A stretch of 57,392 nucleotides of DNA from Chloroflexota bacterium (GTDB taxonomy: Bacteria; Chloroflexota; Dehalococcoidia; JACPQK01): assembly GCA_016190505.1 (NCBI GenBank), contig JACPQM010000032.1, positions 1 to 57,392 on the forward strand. Direction: 5' to 3'. Below the pieces are notes generated by a model that saw nothing but the letters and a program-made list of their open reading frames with translations, was not told the DNA's origin and searched no databases. Positions 24,674 through 35,500 of the stretch are shown in pieces; the stretch's first letter is position 1, and every line of letters starts with the position of its first letter. The position numbers and the translations under genes were made by a program.

Positions 24674-25483
24674 ATGGCGGGCATAACCAGGCGTCAGTTT
24701 GTTCTGGGCGGGGCGGCGGCCGCCGGCGCGGTGGTAGCCTCTCGCGGCTACTCCCTCATCGTGCCCACCCAGGTGGCCAGCAAGGGGCTGTCCCAGAGCG
24801 AGGAGCCCAGCGCCGGGCACCCCTGGGCCTTTGTGTGCGATACCACCAGGTGCATCGGCTGCGGACGTTGCGTGGCGGCCTGCAAGGCCGAGAACCGGGT
24901 GCCCCCGGAGCCGCACACCACCAGGACATGGGTGGAGAGATACGTTATCACCCAGCGAGGTGAGGTGTTCGTGGACTCGCCCGAAGCCGGCATAAACGGC
25001 TTCTCGGGCCCAGCCAACGTCAAGTATGAGGGCCTGGAGGTTAAGAAGACATTCTTCGTCCCCAAGCTCTGCAACCAGTGCGAGAACCCACCGTGCGTAC
25101 GTGTCTGCCCCGTGGCCGCCACCTACATGACCAGGGAAGGCGTGGTCCTGGTAGACCAGGAGGCCTGTGTCGGCTGCCGCTACTGCATTCAGGCCTGCCC
25201 CTATGGTGCCCGCTACATGGTGCCCCCTCACGCTGAGGTGACCCCCACCGGCCAGACCGGGGTGGCCGACAAGTGCACCTGGTGCTACCACCGCATCACC
25301 AAGGGGCTGGCCCCGGCCTGCGTGGAGGCCTGCCCCGTGGGCGCCAGGATGTTCGGCGACCTGCGCGACCCGTCCGACACGGTGGCTAAAGTCCTCAAGG
25401 AGCAGAGGGTGTATGTGCTGAAAGGAGAGCTGGGCACGAGGCCCAAAGCGTACTACATCGGTCTCGAAGAGGGGGTGCGATAA
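24674..25483 (+). CDS. Tat-exported four-cluster ferredoxin-like subunit (DsrO/NrfC type)
   Basis: A 269-residue protein beginning with a twin-arginine signal (TRRQFVLGGAAAAGAVVAS). Four [4Fe-4S] clusters are predicted from CIGCGRCVAACK (about residue 62), CNQCENPPCVRVCP (about 135), CVGCRYCIQACP (about 168) and CTWCYHRITKG..ACVEACP (about 203). This is the standard electron-transfer subunit that partners an NrfD-type protein in Nrf, Psr, Hmc and Dsr complexes. The NrfD gene follows 3 bp later. No molybdopterin catalytic subunit is encoded beside it, so electrons must leave through cytochromes. Confidence 0.92.
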   Translation: MAGITRRQFVLGGAAAAGAVVASRGYSLIVPTQVASKGLSQSEEPSAGHPWAFVCDTTRCIGCGRCVAACKAENRVPPEPHTTRTWVERYVITQRGEVFVDSPEAGINGFSGPANVKYEGLEVKKTFFVPKLCNQCENPPCVRVCPVAATYMTREGVVLVDQEACVGCRYCIQACPYGARYMVPPHAEVTPTGQTGVADKCTWCYHRITKGLAPACVEACPVGARMFGDLRDPSDTVAKVLKEQRVYVLKGELGTRPKAYYIGLEEGVR

Positions 25484-25486
25484 GCC

Positions 25487-26644
25487 ATGTCCGGGTTTGC
25501 CTACCCCAACGAGATGGAAACGCAGTGGAGCCTGCTCATTGTCCTCTATCCGTTTATCACGGGGCTGGTCGCCGGCGCCTTCATGGTCTCAGCCCTGTAT
25601 CACGTCTTCGGCATCACCCGGTTCCGGCCCATCGCCCGCTTCTCCCTGGTGGCCGCCCTGGCCTTCTTGCTGGTGGCGCCCCTGCCGCTGTTGCTCCACC
25701 TGGGGCGGCCCGAAAGGGCGCTCGAGATGTTCTTGAGGCCCAATTTCACCTCTGCCATGTCCGGATTCGGCTTCATTTGGTCGGCGTACACGCTCCTGGT
25801 CGTCGTGGAGATATGGCTGGTCTTCCGCAGGGACATCGTGGGCTATGCCCAGACCAGCCACGGGCCCAAGAAGCTCCTGTACTCCATGCTGGCCCTGGGT
25901 GTATTCGATGTCTCGGAGCAGACCCTGCACACCGACGAGAAGGTGGCCAAGGTCCTGGCCTTCATTGGCATCCCTTCGGCCTCCCTGCTCCACGGCTATG
26001 TCGGTTTCATCTTTGGCGCGGTCAAGGCCAACCCCTGGTGGTCCACCCCGCTGATGCCCCTCATCTTCCTGCTTTCCGCGATCGTCTCCGGAATGGCGCT
26101 GTTGCTCGTCATGTACGTTCTTGTGTGCCGGGTGCGACGGGTTGCCGCGGACCGGGAGTGCGTCTCCAGCCTGGCCAAGTGGCTGACCGGCTTCCTGGTC
26201 ATTGACCTGACACTGGAGAGCCTGGAGGTCCTGTTCATGCTCTACGAGTCCGAGGAGAGCTGGGACATCATCTCCCAGTTGATCACGCAGAAACTGCACT
26301 ACACCTTCCTCGGGCTCCAGTTGGGCCTCGGCTCTCTGGTGCCGCTGTTCTTATTGGTCAGCAGTGGGCTGGCCCGGCTGAGGCAGCGGTGGGGGACCGC
26401 TCTGGCTTTCCTGGCTTCCTCCCTGGTCCTGATCGGTGTCTTCTCCATGCGTTGGAACGTGGTCATTGGGGGACAGATGTTCTCCAAGAGCCTGCGCGGC
26501 TTCCTCACCTACAACCCACCCCTCATGGGGAGAGAAGGCGTGCTGGTAGCGGCAGCGCTGATGGTGCTGCCGTTGGTGTTGTTTGCCACGCTCGTGTACT
26601 TCATTCCCCCCTGGCGACAGGCGGGGGTGACGAAAGAGGCTTGA
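25487..26644 (+). CDS. nrfD: NrfD/PsrC-type quinone-interacting membrane protein
   Basis: A 385-residue protein with about nine to ten hydrophobic helices. The segment ALAFLLVAPLPLLLHLGRPERALEMF carries the conserved HLGRP motif of the NrfD family. The family binds menaquinone on the outer side and exchanges electrons with a four-cluster ferredoxin partner, here the immediately preceding gene. The start lies 3 bp after that gene's stop. With the Tat-exported partner and the cytochromes, it resembles Hmc/Dsr-type transmembrane complexes. Whether quinone is reduced or oxidised cannot be told from sequence. Confidence 0.9.
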   Translation: MSGFAYPNEMETQWSLLIVLYPFITGLVAGAFMVSALYHVFGITRFRPIARFSLVAALAFLLVAPLPLLLHLGRPERALEMFLRPNFTSAMSGFGFIWSAYTLLVVVEIWLVFRRDIVGYAQTSHGPKKLLYSMLALGVFDVSEQTLHTDEKVAKVLAFIGIPSASLLHGYVGFIFGAVKANPWWSTPLMPLIFLLSAIVSGMALLLVMYVLVCRVRRVAADRECVSSLAKWLTGFLVIDLTLESLEVLFMLYESEESWDIISQLITQKLHYTFLGLQLGLGSLVPLFLLVSSGLARLRQRWGTALAFLASSLVLIGVFSMRWNVVIGGQMFSKSLRGFLTYNPPLMGREGVLVAAALMVLPLVLFATLVYFIPPWRQAGVTKEA

Positions 26645-26647
26645 GAC

Positions 26648-27991
26648 ATGGGAGACTATCAAGCTATGTGCGGGCACCAGGAAAGCGCACCGGGGATGCA
26701 GAGGCCACGGACCGCCCTGGCGGGTCTCGTGTTGGGCCTGGGCTTTGTGGCCCTGCTCCTCCTGCTGGCAAGCTGCCAGGCGGCGGCCACCGCGCCAGCG
26801 ACAACCACTTCCCCCGCCAGCGCGCCCGCCATACAGCCCGTACCTACGTTAGCCTCGCCGCTAGCCACGCCCACACCCATCCCCCAGATTCCGCCCAAAG
26901 ATGCCGGACCCTTCATACCGCACGTGACCCAGGGCCGGGAGGACTGCATGGCCTGCCACGGGCCATACGTCATGTGGCCAGCACCGGCCGACCACCAGGG
27001 GCGGTCCAACGACTCTTGCCAGGAGTGCCATCAGGTGTTGCCGGGATGGGCCGCCAAGCTGGCCCATACTATCTCCGGCAAGCAGACCTGCAGCACCTGC
27101 CATGCCACCCAAGGCGTATCCCCGCTGCCCCTGTCCCACCTGGTGCGCACGGACAAGACCTGCATGATGTGCCATACCGAGTCGCCTGCCGTGGCCGTCC
27201 GAGCGCCAGCCATGGCCCATGCCGTGCAGGGCCGGCGAAGCTGCACCACATGCCATGCGTCCAGTGCCGTGGCGCCCCTTCCAGCCTCGCACCAGAAGCG
27301 CAGCAGCCAGACGTGCCAGGTATGCCACAGCGAGGCCCAGACCCAGCCGCCGGAGTTCACCCATAAGCTTCAGGGCAATGAGGCTTGCACCTCGTGCCAT
27401 TCCGGGGATGGCCTCGCGGGCTGGAAGCAGGCGCACAAGCCGTACAACGATCAGACTTGTCTGGCCTGCCACGACCCTGCCCCCAAACAACCGCCCGTCA
27501 TCCTGCACCCTACCGCCGGCCGCTCCGCCTGCACGGCCTGCCATGCGGCGGATGCCCTGATAGCCCTGCCCTCCTCCCACCAGGGACGAAGTGAGCAGAC
27601 CTGCCAGACTTGCCATGAAGCCTCCAACGTAAGCCCTCCCACCGTTCCTCACCGCTTTGAGTCGCGCGAGACTTGTTCCACCTGTCACTCGGCGGGTGGC
27701 AAAGTGCAGGCACTCCCGGAGAGCCACGACAAGCGCACCGACAAGACTTGCTCGGTGTGCCATAAGCCGGCAGCGAGCCTGCCTCCGGGGGCGCCCCACG
27801 AGTTGCCTGCTCACCAGCCGTGCTCCACCTGTCACATCGAAGGGTGGGTTGGCCCGCTGCCAGCCAGCCACCAGGACCGTCCGGACACCCAGTGCGCCCT
27901 GTGTCACGACCAGGCCAGGACTGTGCCGCAAGTGCCCCATCAGGTGACCGATAAGTTCAAGGACTGCCTGCTGTGCCATAGGACCAAATAG
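26648..27991 (+). CDS. Fifteen-heme lipoprotein cytochrome with a regular heme repeat
   Basis: A 447-residue protein with a lipobox (LLASC; Cys43 from this start, Cys27 from the alternative Met at 26696, which gives a more typical signal peptide). A Thr/Ala/Pro-rich tether to about residue 85 is followed by fifteen CxxCH sites every 22-32 residues, ending at the C-terminus with CLLCH. Each unit has the form CxxCH...LPxSHxxRxxxxC or similar, so the protein is a linear array. The in-between His (SHxxR) can ligate the neighbouring heme. Such a rod could act as a wire across the cell wall. The upstream start has the better ribosome site (AAAGAGG, 8 nt). Confidence 0.9.
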   Translation: MGDYQAMCGHQESAPGMQRPRTALAGLVLGLGFVALLLLLASCQAAATAPATTTSPASAPAIQPVPTLASPLATPTPIPQIPPKDAGPFIPHVTQGREDCMACHGPYVMWPAPADHQGRSNDSCQECHQVLPGWAAKLAHTISGKQTCSTCHATQGVSPLPLSHLVRTDKTCMMCHTESPAVAVRAPAMAHAVQGRRSCTTCHASSAVAPLPASHQKRSSQTCQVCHSEAQTQPPEFTHKLQGNEACTSCHSGDGLAGWKQAHKPYNDQTCLACHDPAPKQPPVILHPTAGRSACTACHAADALIALPSSHQGRSEQTCQTCHEASNVSPPTVPHRFESRETCSTCHSAGGKVQALPESHDKRTDKTCSVCHKPAASLPPGAPHELPAHQPCSTCHIEGWVGPLPASHQDRPDTQCALCHDQARTVPQVPHQVTDKFKDCLLCHRTK

Positions 27992-28124
27992 ATCATGTCA
28001 TAAAACTAACTTTCGATACTACCGCAGGCTCCCCGGCGAGGTTAGCATACATCCTAGCGCCTTGAATGCTGCGCTCGAAGGACTGGAGCGATGTGGACTC
28101 GATGGTAACAAGGAGGGCAGTGTC

Positions 28125-30530
28125 ATGGACGTTAGGAAGGTAGGCACGGCGGCCCTGGGCCTGCTGGGGACGATGGTGCTGGCCCTTGCCTTGTTGGCGG
28201 CCTGCACCGGACCCACGGGGCCTGCCGGAACCGCTGGCGCCACCGGCGGCCCGGGAGCGCCCGGAGCCCCCGGTGAACGAGGCCCGGCTGGCCCCACCGG
28301 CCCGGCTGGTGCCGCCGGAGCGAAGGGCGACACTGGCCCCGCCGGTCCACAAGGCCCTACCGGTCCCGCTGGCCCTTCCGGGGCCGTCGGCGCACCCGGC
28401 ATCAGCGTGGGCACGATCTCGGGCCTGATTACGGACCAGGCCACGGGCAAAGCCCTGCCCAAAGTCAGCATAGTGACCCTTCCGGCCACCAAGCAGGTCT
28501 CCACCGACGACGCTGGCAAGTTCGAGATCAAGGACGTGCCCACCGGCGTATATGCGTTGCAGGCCGACATGGCCACGTACAACCGTGGCTTCAGAGACAA
28601 GCTGAGCGTCACCGCGGGAAGCAAGCTCACAGTGACCATGGCCTTGTCCCCATCAGAGCCATTCTCCGCTGGCATGCCGCGGGCCGTCAGTGGCACCCGG
28701 GACCCCAAGTCCACCGAGATCTTACCGGACAAGAAGGTGGCTATCACCCTGACCAAGGGCTATGGCTACCAGAACAGCAACAAGATCGTCACGTCGGGCC
28801 TGGACAAGGTGCCGGTAGGCACGTTCGCTTACCTGGCAGGGAAGGACCACGACGGGGCGGAGAAGAAGATCACGGCCTGGTCCTGGACTCTACTCGAAAA
28901 GCCCGCGGGATCCCAGGCGGCCCTGGAAAACGCCAACACCCAGTTCCCCCGCTTCCTGGCAGACAAAGCGGGCAGGTACGAGGTCGAGGGCGCCTACACC
29001 AACGAGGCGGGGGCCAAGGCTAGCTACAACATAGAGGTCACCGCCGACACATACGCCGGGGTCACCGCCTGTATCCGCTGCCATAACGGCAGCTCGATGC
29101 CCGACGTGGCCTCGGAGTGGCAGCAGACCCGCCACGCCCTGGTGGTGACCGAGGCCTTCACCCGCTACTCCAAAGACAGCGACTACTGCTTCCGTTGCCA
29201 CACCACCGGCTATGACGAGACCTCGAACGCCGGTGGCTTCGACGACGCGGCCCGCACGGCCCTGGGCTGGGACCCGGCCAAAGAGAGCTTCGGCTCCTTC
29301 GTCAAGAGCTCCGGCCTCACCCTGGAGAAGCTACAAAGCTCCGCCGCCTGGGAACTGGCCAACGTCACCTGCGAGTCCTGCCACGGGCCGGGAAAGACCG
29401 CCCACACTGGCTCCAAGAGCCTGGAGCCCGGAGTGTGCACCCAGTGCCACCCGCAGCAACAGCAGTGGGACGCTTCCGGCCACGCCAACACCGGTTCCAA
29501 GGAGTTGCACATGGCCGAGGGGTCTAGTTGCGTCGAGTGCCACACGGGCGAGGGCTTCGTCCAGGTGAAGATACGGGGCAAGGCGCCCATCTTCCCCAGC
29601 CAGGCTACTCCGGACAAGCCAGCCACGTTGCCCGAACCAAGCGAGATGGCGCCGGTGGCCTGCGCCACCTGCCACGACCCACACAAAGCGACTGAGCCGG
29701 TGCTGGATGCTACCAAGGCCGCCGGCTTCCTGTCGCACCAGCTCCGGCTCCAGGGCCCGGTCACCATGCCCAACGGCGCTACAGTGGAAGCCGCCGGGTC
29801 CGCGCTATGTGTGGCCTGTCACGCCAACAAGCGGGACGTCCAGTACAGGGCCGACTACCTGGTCGGCAAGAAGACCCGGGGCGTGCACGATAACTCCCAG
29901 GCCGACGTCTTTTACGGCAGCGGCGCCGTGGACTACGGGCAGACCTTCCAGAACTCCATCCATACCCGCCGGATCAAGGAAGGCTGTATCGAGTGCCACA
30001 TGGCGGCCAGCCCCGTGCTCGATCCGGGAGCCGACGGGCAGAAGGGCACCCGGGACGACGTAACCGCCAGGGCCGTCGGCGGCCATAGCTGGAACATGAG
30101 TGCCACGGTCGTTGAAGCCTGGGACGGCGCGACCGGCGGTTGGAAAAAGCTGGACAGGCCTGCCGAGGTCCAGAACGCCGGCTCCTGCATCAAGGGTGGA
30201 TGCCACGACGTCATGACTACGTTCAACCGGGAGTCGGACGCCGACTACGACGGCAACGGCCAGCGCGAGGGCATCCAGGACGAAGTGAAGGGGTTGCTCA
30301 AGGTGCTGGCAGCCAAGCTGCCCAAGGATACCGCCACCGGGGATGTCCTGGCCGCTGGTGTTACGGACAAGAATACCACCGAGGCGGAGCGCAAGGCGCT
30401 GTGGAACTACTGGCTCATCCGCAACGACGGGAGCAACGGCATCCACAACACCGCTTTCGCCGCTCAGGTGCTCCAGAAGACCTACAAGGAGCTCACCGGC
30501 TCCAACGTGCCGGGAGCGAGGCTCAGATAG
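28125..30530 (+). CDS. Collagen-stalked multiheme lipoprotein cytochrome (8 CxxCH plus one CX4CH)
   Basis: An 801-residue protein with an unusual order. Lipobox LLAAC (Cys27) is followed at residue 29 by 21 uninterrupted Gly-X-Y triplets ([10 protein letters not shown]..., [20 protein letters not shown]). Next come a carboxypeptidase-regulatory-like domain (about 95-180, [18 protein letters not shown]) and a PKD-like domain (about 215-310). The heme domain has CIRCH near 316, then CFRCH, CESCH, CTQCH, CVECH, CATCH, CVACH, CIECH, and CIKGGCH near 687. The start follows AGGAGGG. A collagen triple helix would force a trimer, giving 24-27 hemes held away from the membrane. The heme part resembles outer-surface cytochromes in general layout. 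It is the last gene of the operon and ends in a strong hairpin. Confidence 0.88.
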   Translation: MDVRKVGTAALGLLGTMVLALALLAACTGPTGPAGTAGATGGPGAPGAPGERGPAGPTGPAGAAGAKGDTGPAGPQGPTGPAGPSGAVGAPGISVGTISGLITDQATGKALPKVSIVTLPATKQVSTDDAGKFEIKDVPTGVYALQADMATYNRGFRDKLSVTAGSKLTVTMALSPSEPFSAGMPRAVSGTRDPKSTEILPDKKVAITLTKGYGYQNSNKIVTSGLDKVPVGTFAYLAGKDHDGAEKKITAWSWTLLEKPAGSQAALENANTQFPRFLADKAGRYEVEGAYTNEAGAKASYNIEVTADTYAGVTACIRCHNGSSMPDVASEWQQTRHALVVTEAFTRYSKDSDYCFRCHTTGYDETSNAGGFDDAARTALGWDPAKESFGSFVKSSGLTLEKLQSSAAWELANVTCESCHGPGKTAHTGSKSLEPGVCTQCHPQQQQWDASGHANTGSKELHMAEGSSCVECHTGEGFVQVKIRGKAPIFPSQATPDKPATLPEPSEMAPVACATCHDPHKATEPVLDATKAAGFLSHQLRLQGPVTMPNGATVEAAGSALCVACHANKRDVQYRADYLVGKKTRGVHDNSQADVFYGSGAVDYGQTFQNSIHTRRIKEGCIECHMAASPVLDPGADGQKGTRDDVTARAVGGHSWNMSATVVEAWDGATGGWKKLDRPAEVQNAGSCIKGGCHDVMTTFNRESDADYDGNGQREGIQDEVKGLLKVLAAKLPKDTATGDVLAAGVTDKNTTEAERKALWNYWLIRNDGSNGIHNTAFAAQVLQKTYKELTGSNVPGARLR

Positions 30531-30552
30531 CGCGGCCCAGCTTCCACCTCCC

Positions 30553-30591
30553 AGGGGCAGGCTCCCCGGTGCACCGGGGCGGCCTGCCCCT
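30553..30591 (+). terminator. Strong double-palindrome terminator after the cytochrome operon
   Basis: Outer arms AGGGGCAGGC (30553-30562) and GCCTGCCCCT (30582-30591) enclose a perfect CCCCGGTGCACCGGGG (30564-30579). It starts 22 bp after the stop at 30530. A short mixed T-run (TCTTG) follows. Confidence 0.75.
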
Positions 30592-30627
30592 CTTGCCCTG
30601 CAAAACTTTGTTACTGATCTAAGTTAC

Positions 30628-30656
30628 TTGACAGGGTGGACGCAAAGGCGTATGTT
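30628..30656 (+). promoter_or_regulatory. Sigma-70-type promoter of the glycoside hydrolase gene
   Basis: TTGACA at 30628-30633 and TATGTT at 30651-30656 are 17 bp apart. The next coding start is at 30767, leaving a leader of about 105 nt. It restarts transcription after the terminator, so the hydrolase is a separate unit from the cytochromes. Confidence 0.65.
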
Positions 30657-30766
30657 CCCGCTGGAAGCTCTGGGCGCCATGCGCGGCCTCCTGCGTCGCC
30701 ACGGGAAACCCCGGTTGACACGTGGGAGCAGGAAGGGGGCCGTGTTATGTCGAGTAAGGAGATGCC

Positions 30767-32419
30767 ATGACCAGGGGCAAGCGTGCACTGACTGTGGTCA
30801 TCGTTGCTCTGGTTGCTTACTCATGTCGTCTTGCGACGCCTGCGCCTGTTGATACACCAACGGTGACCCCCACCGCTACCGTGCAGCCCACCCCCACCGT
30901 GACGGCCACGCTCCCGTCTGCTGGTATCCCTCCGACCTCTACGCCCACACCTACACCACTACCCACTCCGGCGGCTACGGCCACCCCTACGCCTGCGCCC
31001 ACTGCCACCCCGATGCCCACCGCGACACCTCAGCCCACACCGACTCCCCGGCCGACGCCATCTCCCACCTCCACCCCAGCACCCACGGCGACGGCGCCCC
31101 CGCCGCCTTCACCTACCCCCAGCCCCACGCCGCGGGCACCTACACCCACTCCGACTCCGACGCCTGCACCCGCGCTCGGTGTGGCAGGGAATTTCGGAGT
31201 GAACGGGTTCCACGACTACCGGGCGTACATCAACGATCAGATGCCGGGAGACCCGTTGGAGGACGTGGTAGGCTACTTTGCCTCAGAGGCCGCCCTCATC
31301 GCTCAGGCCGGTATCCGCTGGGACCGCACCCTTTCCCCGTCAGGCGGACAATTCAAGCGCGCCTTCATCGAAAAGAGCCCGGGGGTGTATGACTGGAGTG
31401 TGCCAGATGCCTTCGTGAAAGCGGTCCAGCAGCAAGGGCTTGCCCTGTTGGCGCTGGTGCAGACGTGGACCTCCTGGGACCAGTCAGGGCAATCAGAGAT
31501 GCTCTATGGGAAACCGGGCAACTTGGCCGCCTGGAAAGCGTTCGTGCAGAACCTGGTGGAGCGCTACGACGGAGACGGGCAGGGGGACATGCCCGGGCTG
31601 CGCTATGGCATCAAACACTGGGAGATTGGCAACGAGCCGGAGATGGGGCGATTCAACAATGGCAACCCTCAGGACTACTTCGATACCCTCAAAGCCGCGT
31701 ACGAAGGCGTCAAGGCAGCAGACCCCGATTCCAAGGTGCTGAGCGCTGGCGCCAGCCCCGTCTACGTCCCCAGGTCGAGCGAACTGGCCTCGCAGGTGGT
31801 GAGTTTCTGGCAGCAGGTCTTCGCCCTGGAAGGTGGTGCCTACATGGACGTCCTGACCATCCACCATACCTGCCCAGAGCAGGCGCCTCCCCTGGTGAGC
31901 TTCCTGGAGCGGTTCAGTGGCTACGGCAAGGAGATCTGGGTCACCGAGTTCGGTACGTACTCCGGGACGGCCTCCAAGAATGGCACGACCCTGCCCGCCC
32001 AGACGGAGGAGTACCAGGCCAGCTACCTGGTGAAGAACAGTGTAGCGGGCTTCGCCCACGGTATGAAGAAGCTCTTCTGGACCATCTTCGTGGCGCCCAA
32101 GACCGCGCCGCCGATGCCCGGTAACGACTGGATGGACCCGGTGGCCATGGTCAAGTCCGATGGCTCAGTCAAGCCCGTGTACAAGGCCCAGCAGGTTATG
32201 AGTGCCAAGATTGACGGTTTCACCTCCGTCCAGGAGCTGGGGGAGGGGCGGTACAGGTTCACTGTAAATGGTAGGCCTGTCTACGTACTCTGGGGAGCCG
32301 GCCAGCTCCCCAGCGAGCTGTCGGGCCAGGTGCTGGTCACTGACCTCAGCGGCAACGAGACCCGCGTTTCGGCCTCGGCTCTGACGCTGACCAGCAACCC
32401 CGTGTTTGTCGAACAGTGA
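30767..32419 (+). CDS. Lipoprotein glycoside hydrolase, clan GH-A type
   Basis: A 550-residue protein: lipobox AYSC (Cys20), a 120-residue Thr/Pro linker, then a TIM-barrel-like domain from about residue 140. The acid/base Glu is likely in HWEIGNEPE (about residue 290) and the nucleophile Glu in [11 protein letters not shown] (about residue 395), the two strand-end motifs of clan GH-A families (GH5, GH39 and relatives). A small beta domain follows (about 480-550). It should cleave or modify a polysaccharide while tethered outside the cell. Substrate is unknown. AAGGAG lies before the ATG. The long Thr/Pro tether matches the neighbouring surface proteins in style. Confidence 0.82.
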   Translation: MTRGKRALTVVIVALVAYSCRLATPAPVDTPTVTPTATVQPTPTVTATLPSAGIPPTSTPTPTPLPTPAATATPTPAPTATPMPTATPQPTPTPRPTPSPTSTPAPTATAPPPPSPTPSPTPRAPTPTPTPTPAPALGVAGNFGVNGFHDYRAYINDQMPGDPLEDVVGYFASEAALIAQAGIRWDRTLSPSGGQFKRAFIEKSPGVYDWSVPDAFVKAVQQQGLALLALVQTWTSWDQSGQSEMLYGKPGNLAAWKAFVQNLVERYDGDGQGDMPGLRYGIKHWEIGNEPEMGRFNNGNPQDYFDTLKAAYEGVKAADPDSKVLSAGASPVYVPRSSELASQVVSFWQQVFALEGGAYMDVLTIHHTCPEQAPPLVSFLERFSGYGKEIWVTEFGTYSGTASKNGTTLPAQTEEYQASYLVKNSVAGFAHGMKKLFWTIFVAPKTAPPMPGNDWMDPVAMVKSDGSVKPVYKAQQVMSAKIDGFTSVQELGEGRYRFTVNGRPVYVLWGAGQLPSELSGQVLVTDLSGNETRVSASALTLTSNPVFVEQ

Positions 32420-32500
32420 GAGTGTTGACGCGAGGAGAGGCCAGGCTACTGCTCGACGCAATAGGGCGCCGGTAGCGATTTCTTCATCGGGAGGGCTGTC

Positions 32501-35500
32501 ATGGGCAAGGTAGCTCTGCGGCTTGTTCTAGTGCTGGTGGTGCTGGCCGCCACCCTGGTGGGTGGCCTCTCCCGACCACGGGAGACCACCGCCCTCACCC
32601 CGGAACAGGCCGACACCCTGATCAAGGTCCAGGCCCTCTTGTACGCTCTTGACAAGAGCCTGGACGCCGCGGACTGGGAGACCCAGTCCCTGCGCCTCCT
32701 GGACGTTATCAGCGGCGTCCGGGCGCTGGCCAACAGCAACCTCAAGCTCTTGCAAGGCGAGGCCAAGGCTCTGGGTGACCTGCTGGGTCAGATGGACCCG
32801 TTGGACAAGAAGCTGGCCAGCGCCGCGCTGAGCATTGACGACAATGTACGGAGCCTGCAATTGGTATTCGACAAACTACCGGCGGAGGCCCGCTCCGCCT
32901 TGGCCAGTCCTCATTCTCTGGAGCGATTGGGATTTGACCCTTTGATGTCCTCACAGGTCAGCAATGGCGTGAAGTATCTCACGGACAAGGGCTTGCCGGC
33001 AGGCCGCAAAGTGGACCTGAAATACATGGTAACAGTATCTGACAGCCTACAGAACTTCCTCAGCGGGTACAAGGACACGATAGCCCAGAAGCTGAACGTG
33101 GACCCAAAGGTTCTTGGCAGTTTCCAACAGGCTGCCGCCGACGTGCAAAAGGTGGGCAGCGAGGGGCAGCAACTGCTCCAGGACGCGGCCCGCTTCGGGC
33201 AGCAGGTGCAGAAGGCGGGGGGACCGTCAGCCGGCTCTTTCAGGACCATGGCCGAGGTTGACACCTACTTGGATGCCGCTACGAAGCAACTCGCCGGTAC
33301 GAGGAGCGCGTTGCAAGAGGGAGCGGAGGAGCTTACGCACCAACTGCACGTCATAGACCAGTACGAGCAGGGAATCAGGACGGGCGGAGCCAAAGGGCTC
33401 GAGCTGTCCCAGCGCTTGGGGCTGCTGGTCACCGGCGCTACCGCCCTCCTGGGCACCATCAAGGCGGCCATCGAATTCCGCCAGGGGCAAAGCGATCAGG
33501 GATGGGACACAATCCGACAGACCTACGGCAGCGTGGCGGTGGACCTGCTGCTGCTGCGTCTAGCTCAGGTCGGCAGCGCCGCCGTGTCTGCCACCATGAG
33601 CGGCGTAGCCCTGGCCGCCATCATGGGGGAGCAGGCTGCCGAGTGGGTGGTCAAAGCCCCGGAGCGGGACATGCAGCAGTTGAACCAGATGTTCGGTACG
33701 CTGTACGGCGGCCAGCCCGAGACGATCTATGGCTACGCCCAGCAGGGGAGTGATCCGACCCTCGGGGGACGATATTTTCCCAACCACCCACTCTATACAC
33801 CTGGCTATTCCTCTGACCCCCAGTTATTTGCCCGTTACAAAGAGCTTTTCAATGCCGAGATGCAGGCGCATGGTGGCGATGGCCGGGCCACCGTCAACGC
33901 GCTGCTCAAAGATACGCCTGACGTAAGCACCAACGGGGCATGGAACCTGCCCCGGGACTACGTGCGCCTCATCAAGTTCGCCATGGACAAGTGGAAGATG
34001 GACCCTCAAACAGCCATGCGCGTCCCCGACAGCATGATGAACTCCCAGAGGAAAATGGACGATGAAGCCCTCAAGCAGAAACTCAAGGCGATGGAGAAAC
34101 AGCTCTACCAGATTGCCCAAAGCGAGGAAGAGGCCAAGGACGCCGTGAAACCCGGAATAGACAAGATTCCTCCACCCTTCAGCACGTCCGAAGGCTCGGG
34201 GAAGAAGGGCGACCACCCCGACGACAACCTGGACCTCTCCTCGGGCAATTTGAGGACGGCCAAAGCGTCCCCTCTGGACGCCTTCACCCTGGCCCTCGCC
34301 CAGCGGCCCGAGAAGTTCCCCCTGCTCATGGACCTGTCCCTGGTCTACAAGACCGTCACGGAGAAGGCCCCTGCCAGCGCCGGGCAACAATTGGTGCCCA
34401 GGCCTACCGTGCAGGGGCGCCCCGATCGGCTCCCCACAGCCACCACCGCCAGGCAACCCGGGCCAATCCCGACGGCCGTTGCCACCAGGATACCCGGGCC
34501 AACCGTGCGGGGGCGGCCTGAAAGATTAGCGCCGACCGTTCAGGACCTTCCGGAACGGGTATCGCCGACACCCACCGCCATTGCCCGGCAAGAAGGGACG
34601 GGGACCGAGAAGCCTTCGGCTGTCCCACTGGGGGCGCGCACGCCAACAGAGTTCCCCGACTGGTATGGGGGATGCCGCTATGAAGCGCCGCGGGTCATTT
34701 CCTGCTCCGGAAACTGGGAATGGGATGCAGCCCGCGGTGGCGCCGTAAGAAAAAGGAGCCCGATGGACCAGCGGCTACAGTTGGACCAGATGTTCGACCC
34801 CGAGGCCCTGTACATGGCCCGCCGCCAGCTCGGGGCCATGGTTGACAACTACGACACCATCTCCGAAAACATGGACTCTGCCGCCATTGCCCGCGCGGAA
34901 AGCGCCAAGTACAAGGTCAACCTGGACGTCCAGGTCGAGGACATCAACGGCCAGCCAAAACGGGTCAAGACATCGTACGAGGCACCCTTCTACCCCGTGA
35001 GCGCCTACAAGGACCAGCCGTGGGTCCTCCGCCAGAACCTCCAGGGGATGCTGTCCCACCTGGATGACATTGCCGGCGTGCCCCAGGTGGCCATCCTCCG
35101 GCGGGGGGACTACGAGCCCCTGATGCATCTCCTCATGGCCAGCGGCGTCATGGTGGCCCTGGTGGACACCAGGTCCACGGCGCAGGAGCTTTCCCGCTAC
35201 CCCGTGCTCATTGCCCCCACCGGCTCGCTCTCGGGCACTGTGGCGACCGTTCCCACTACCCCGCAGGCTCTGGCACGTATGCTTGGCCGGCCCGAGGTTG
35301 TGGGCGCTCCGGCCAGCGCGGGCACAACGTCCGTCCAGGGCGCCCCCGCTGGCGCCCAGGTGGGCAACGCCAGTTCGTCCTTCCGCACCGCTCTGGAGCG
35401 TTATGTGGCCGGCGGCGGCCGGCTCATTTCCTTTACCCAGAAACGCGGCGCCGACTACGCGTCCCTCCCGGGCGGCGAGGTGATCGGGTTCGGCTTCGAA

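Noticed and set aside
28200..28420. The Gly-X-Y stretch of the cytochrome as a frameshifted low-complexity artefact
   Set aside because: The frame is continuous with the lipobox before and with recognisable beta and heme domains after, and triplets stay in register for 21 units with varied codons.
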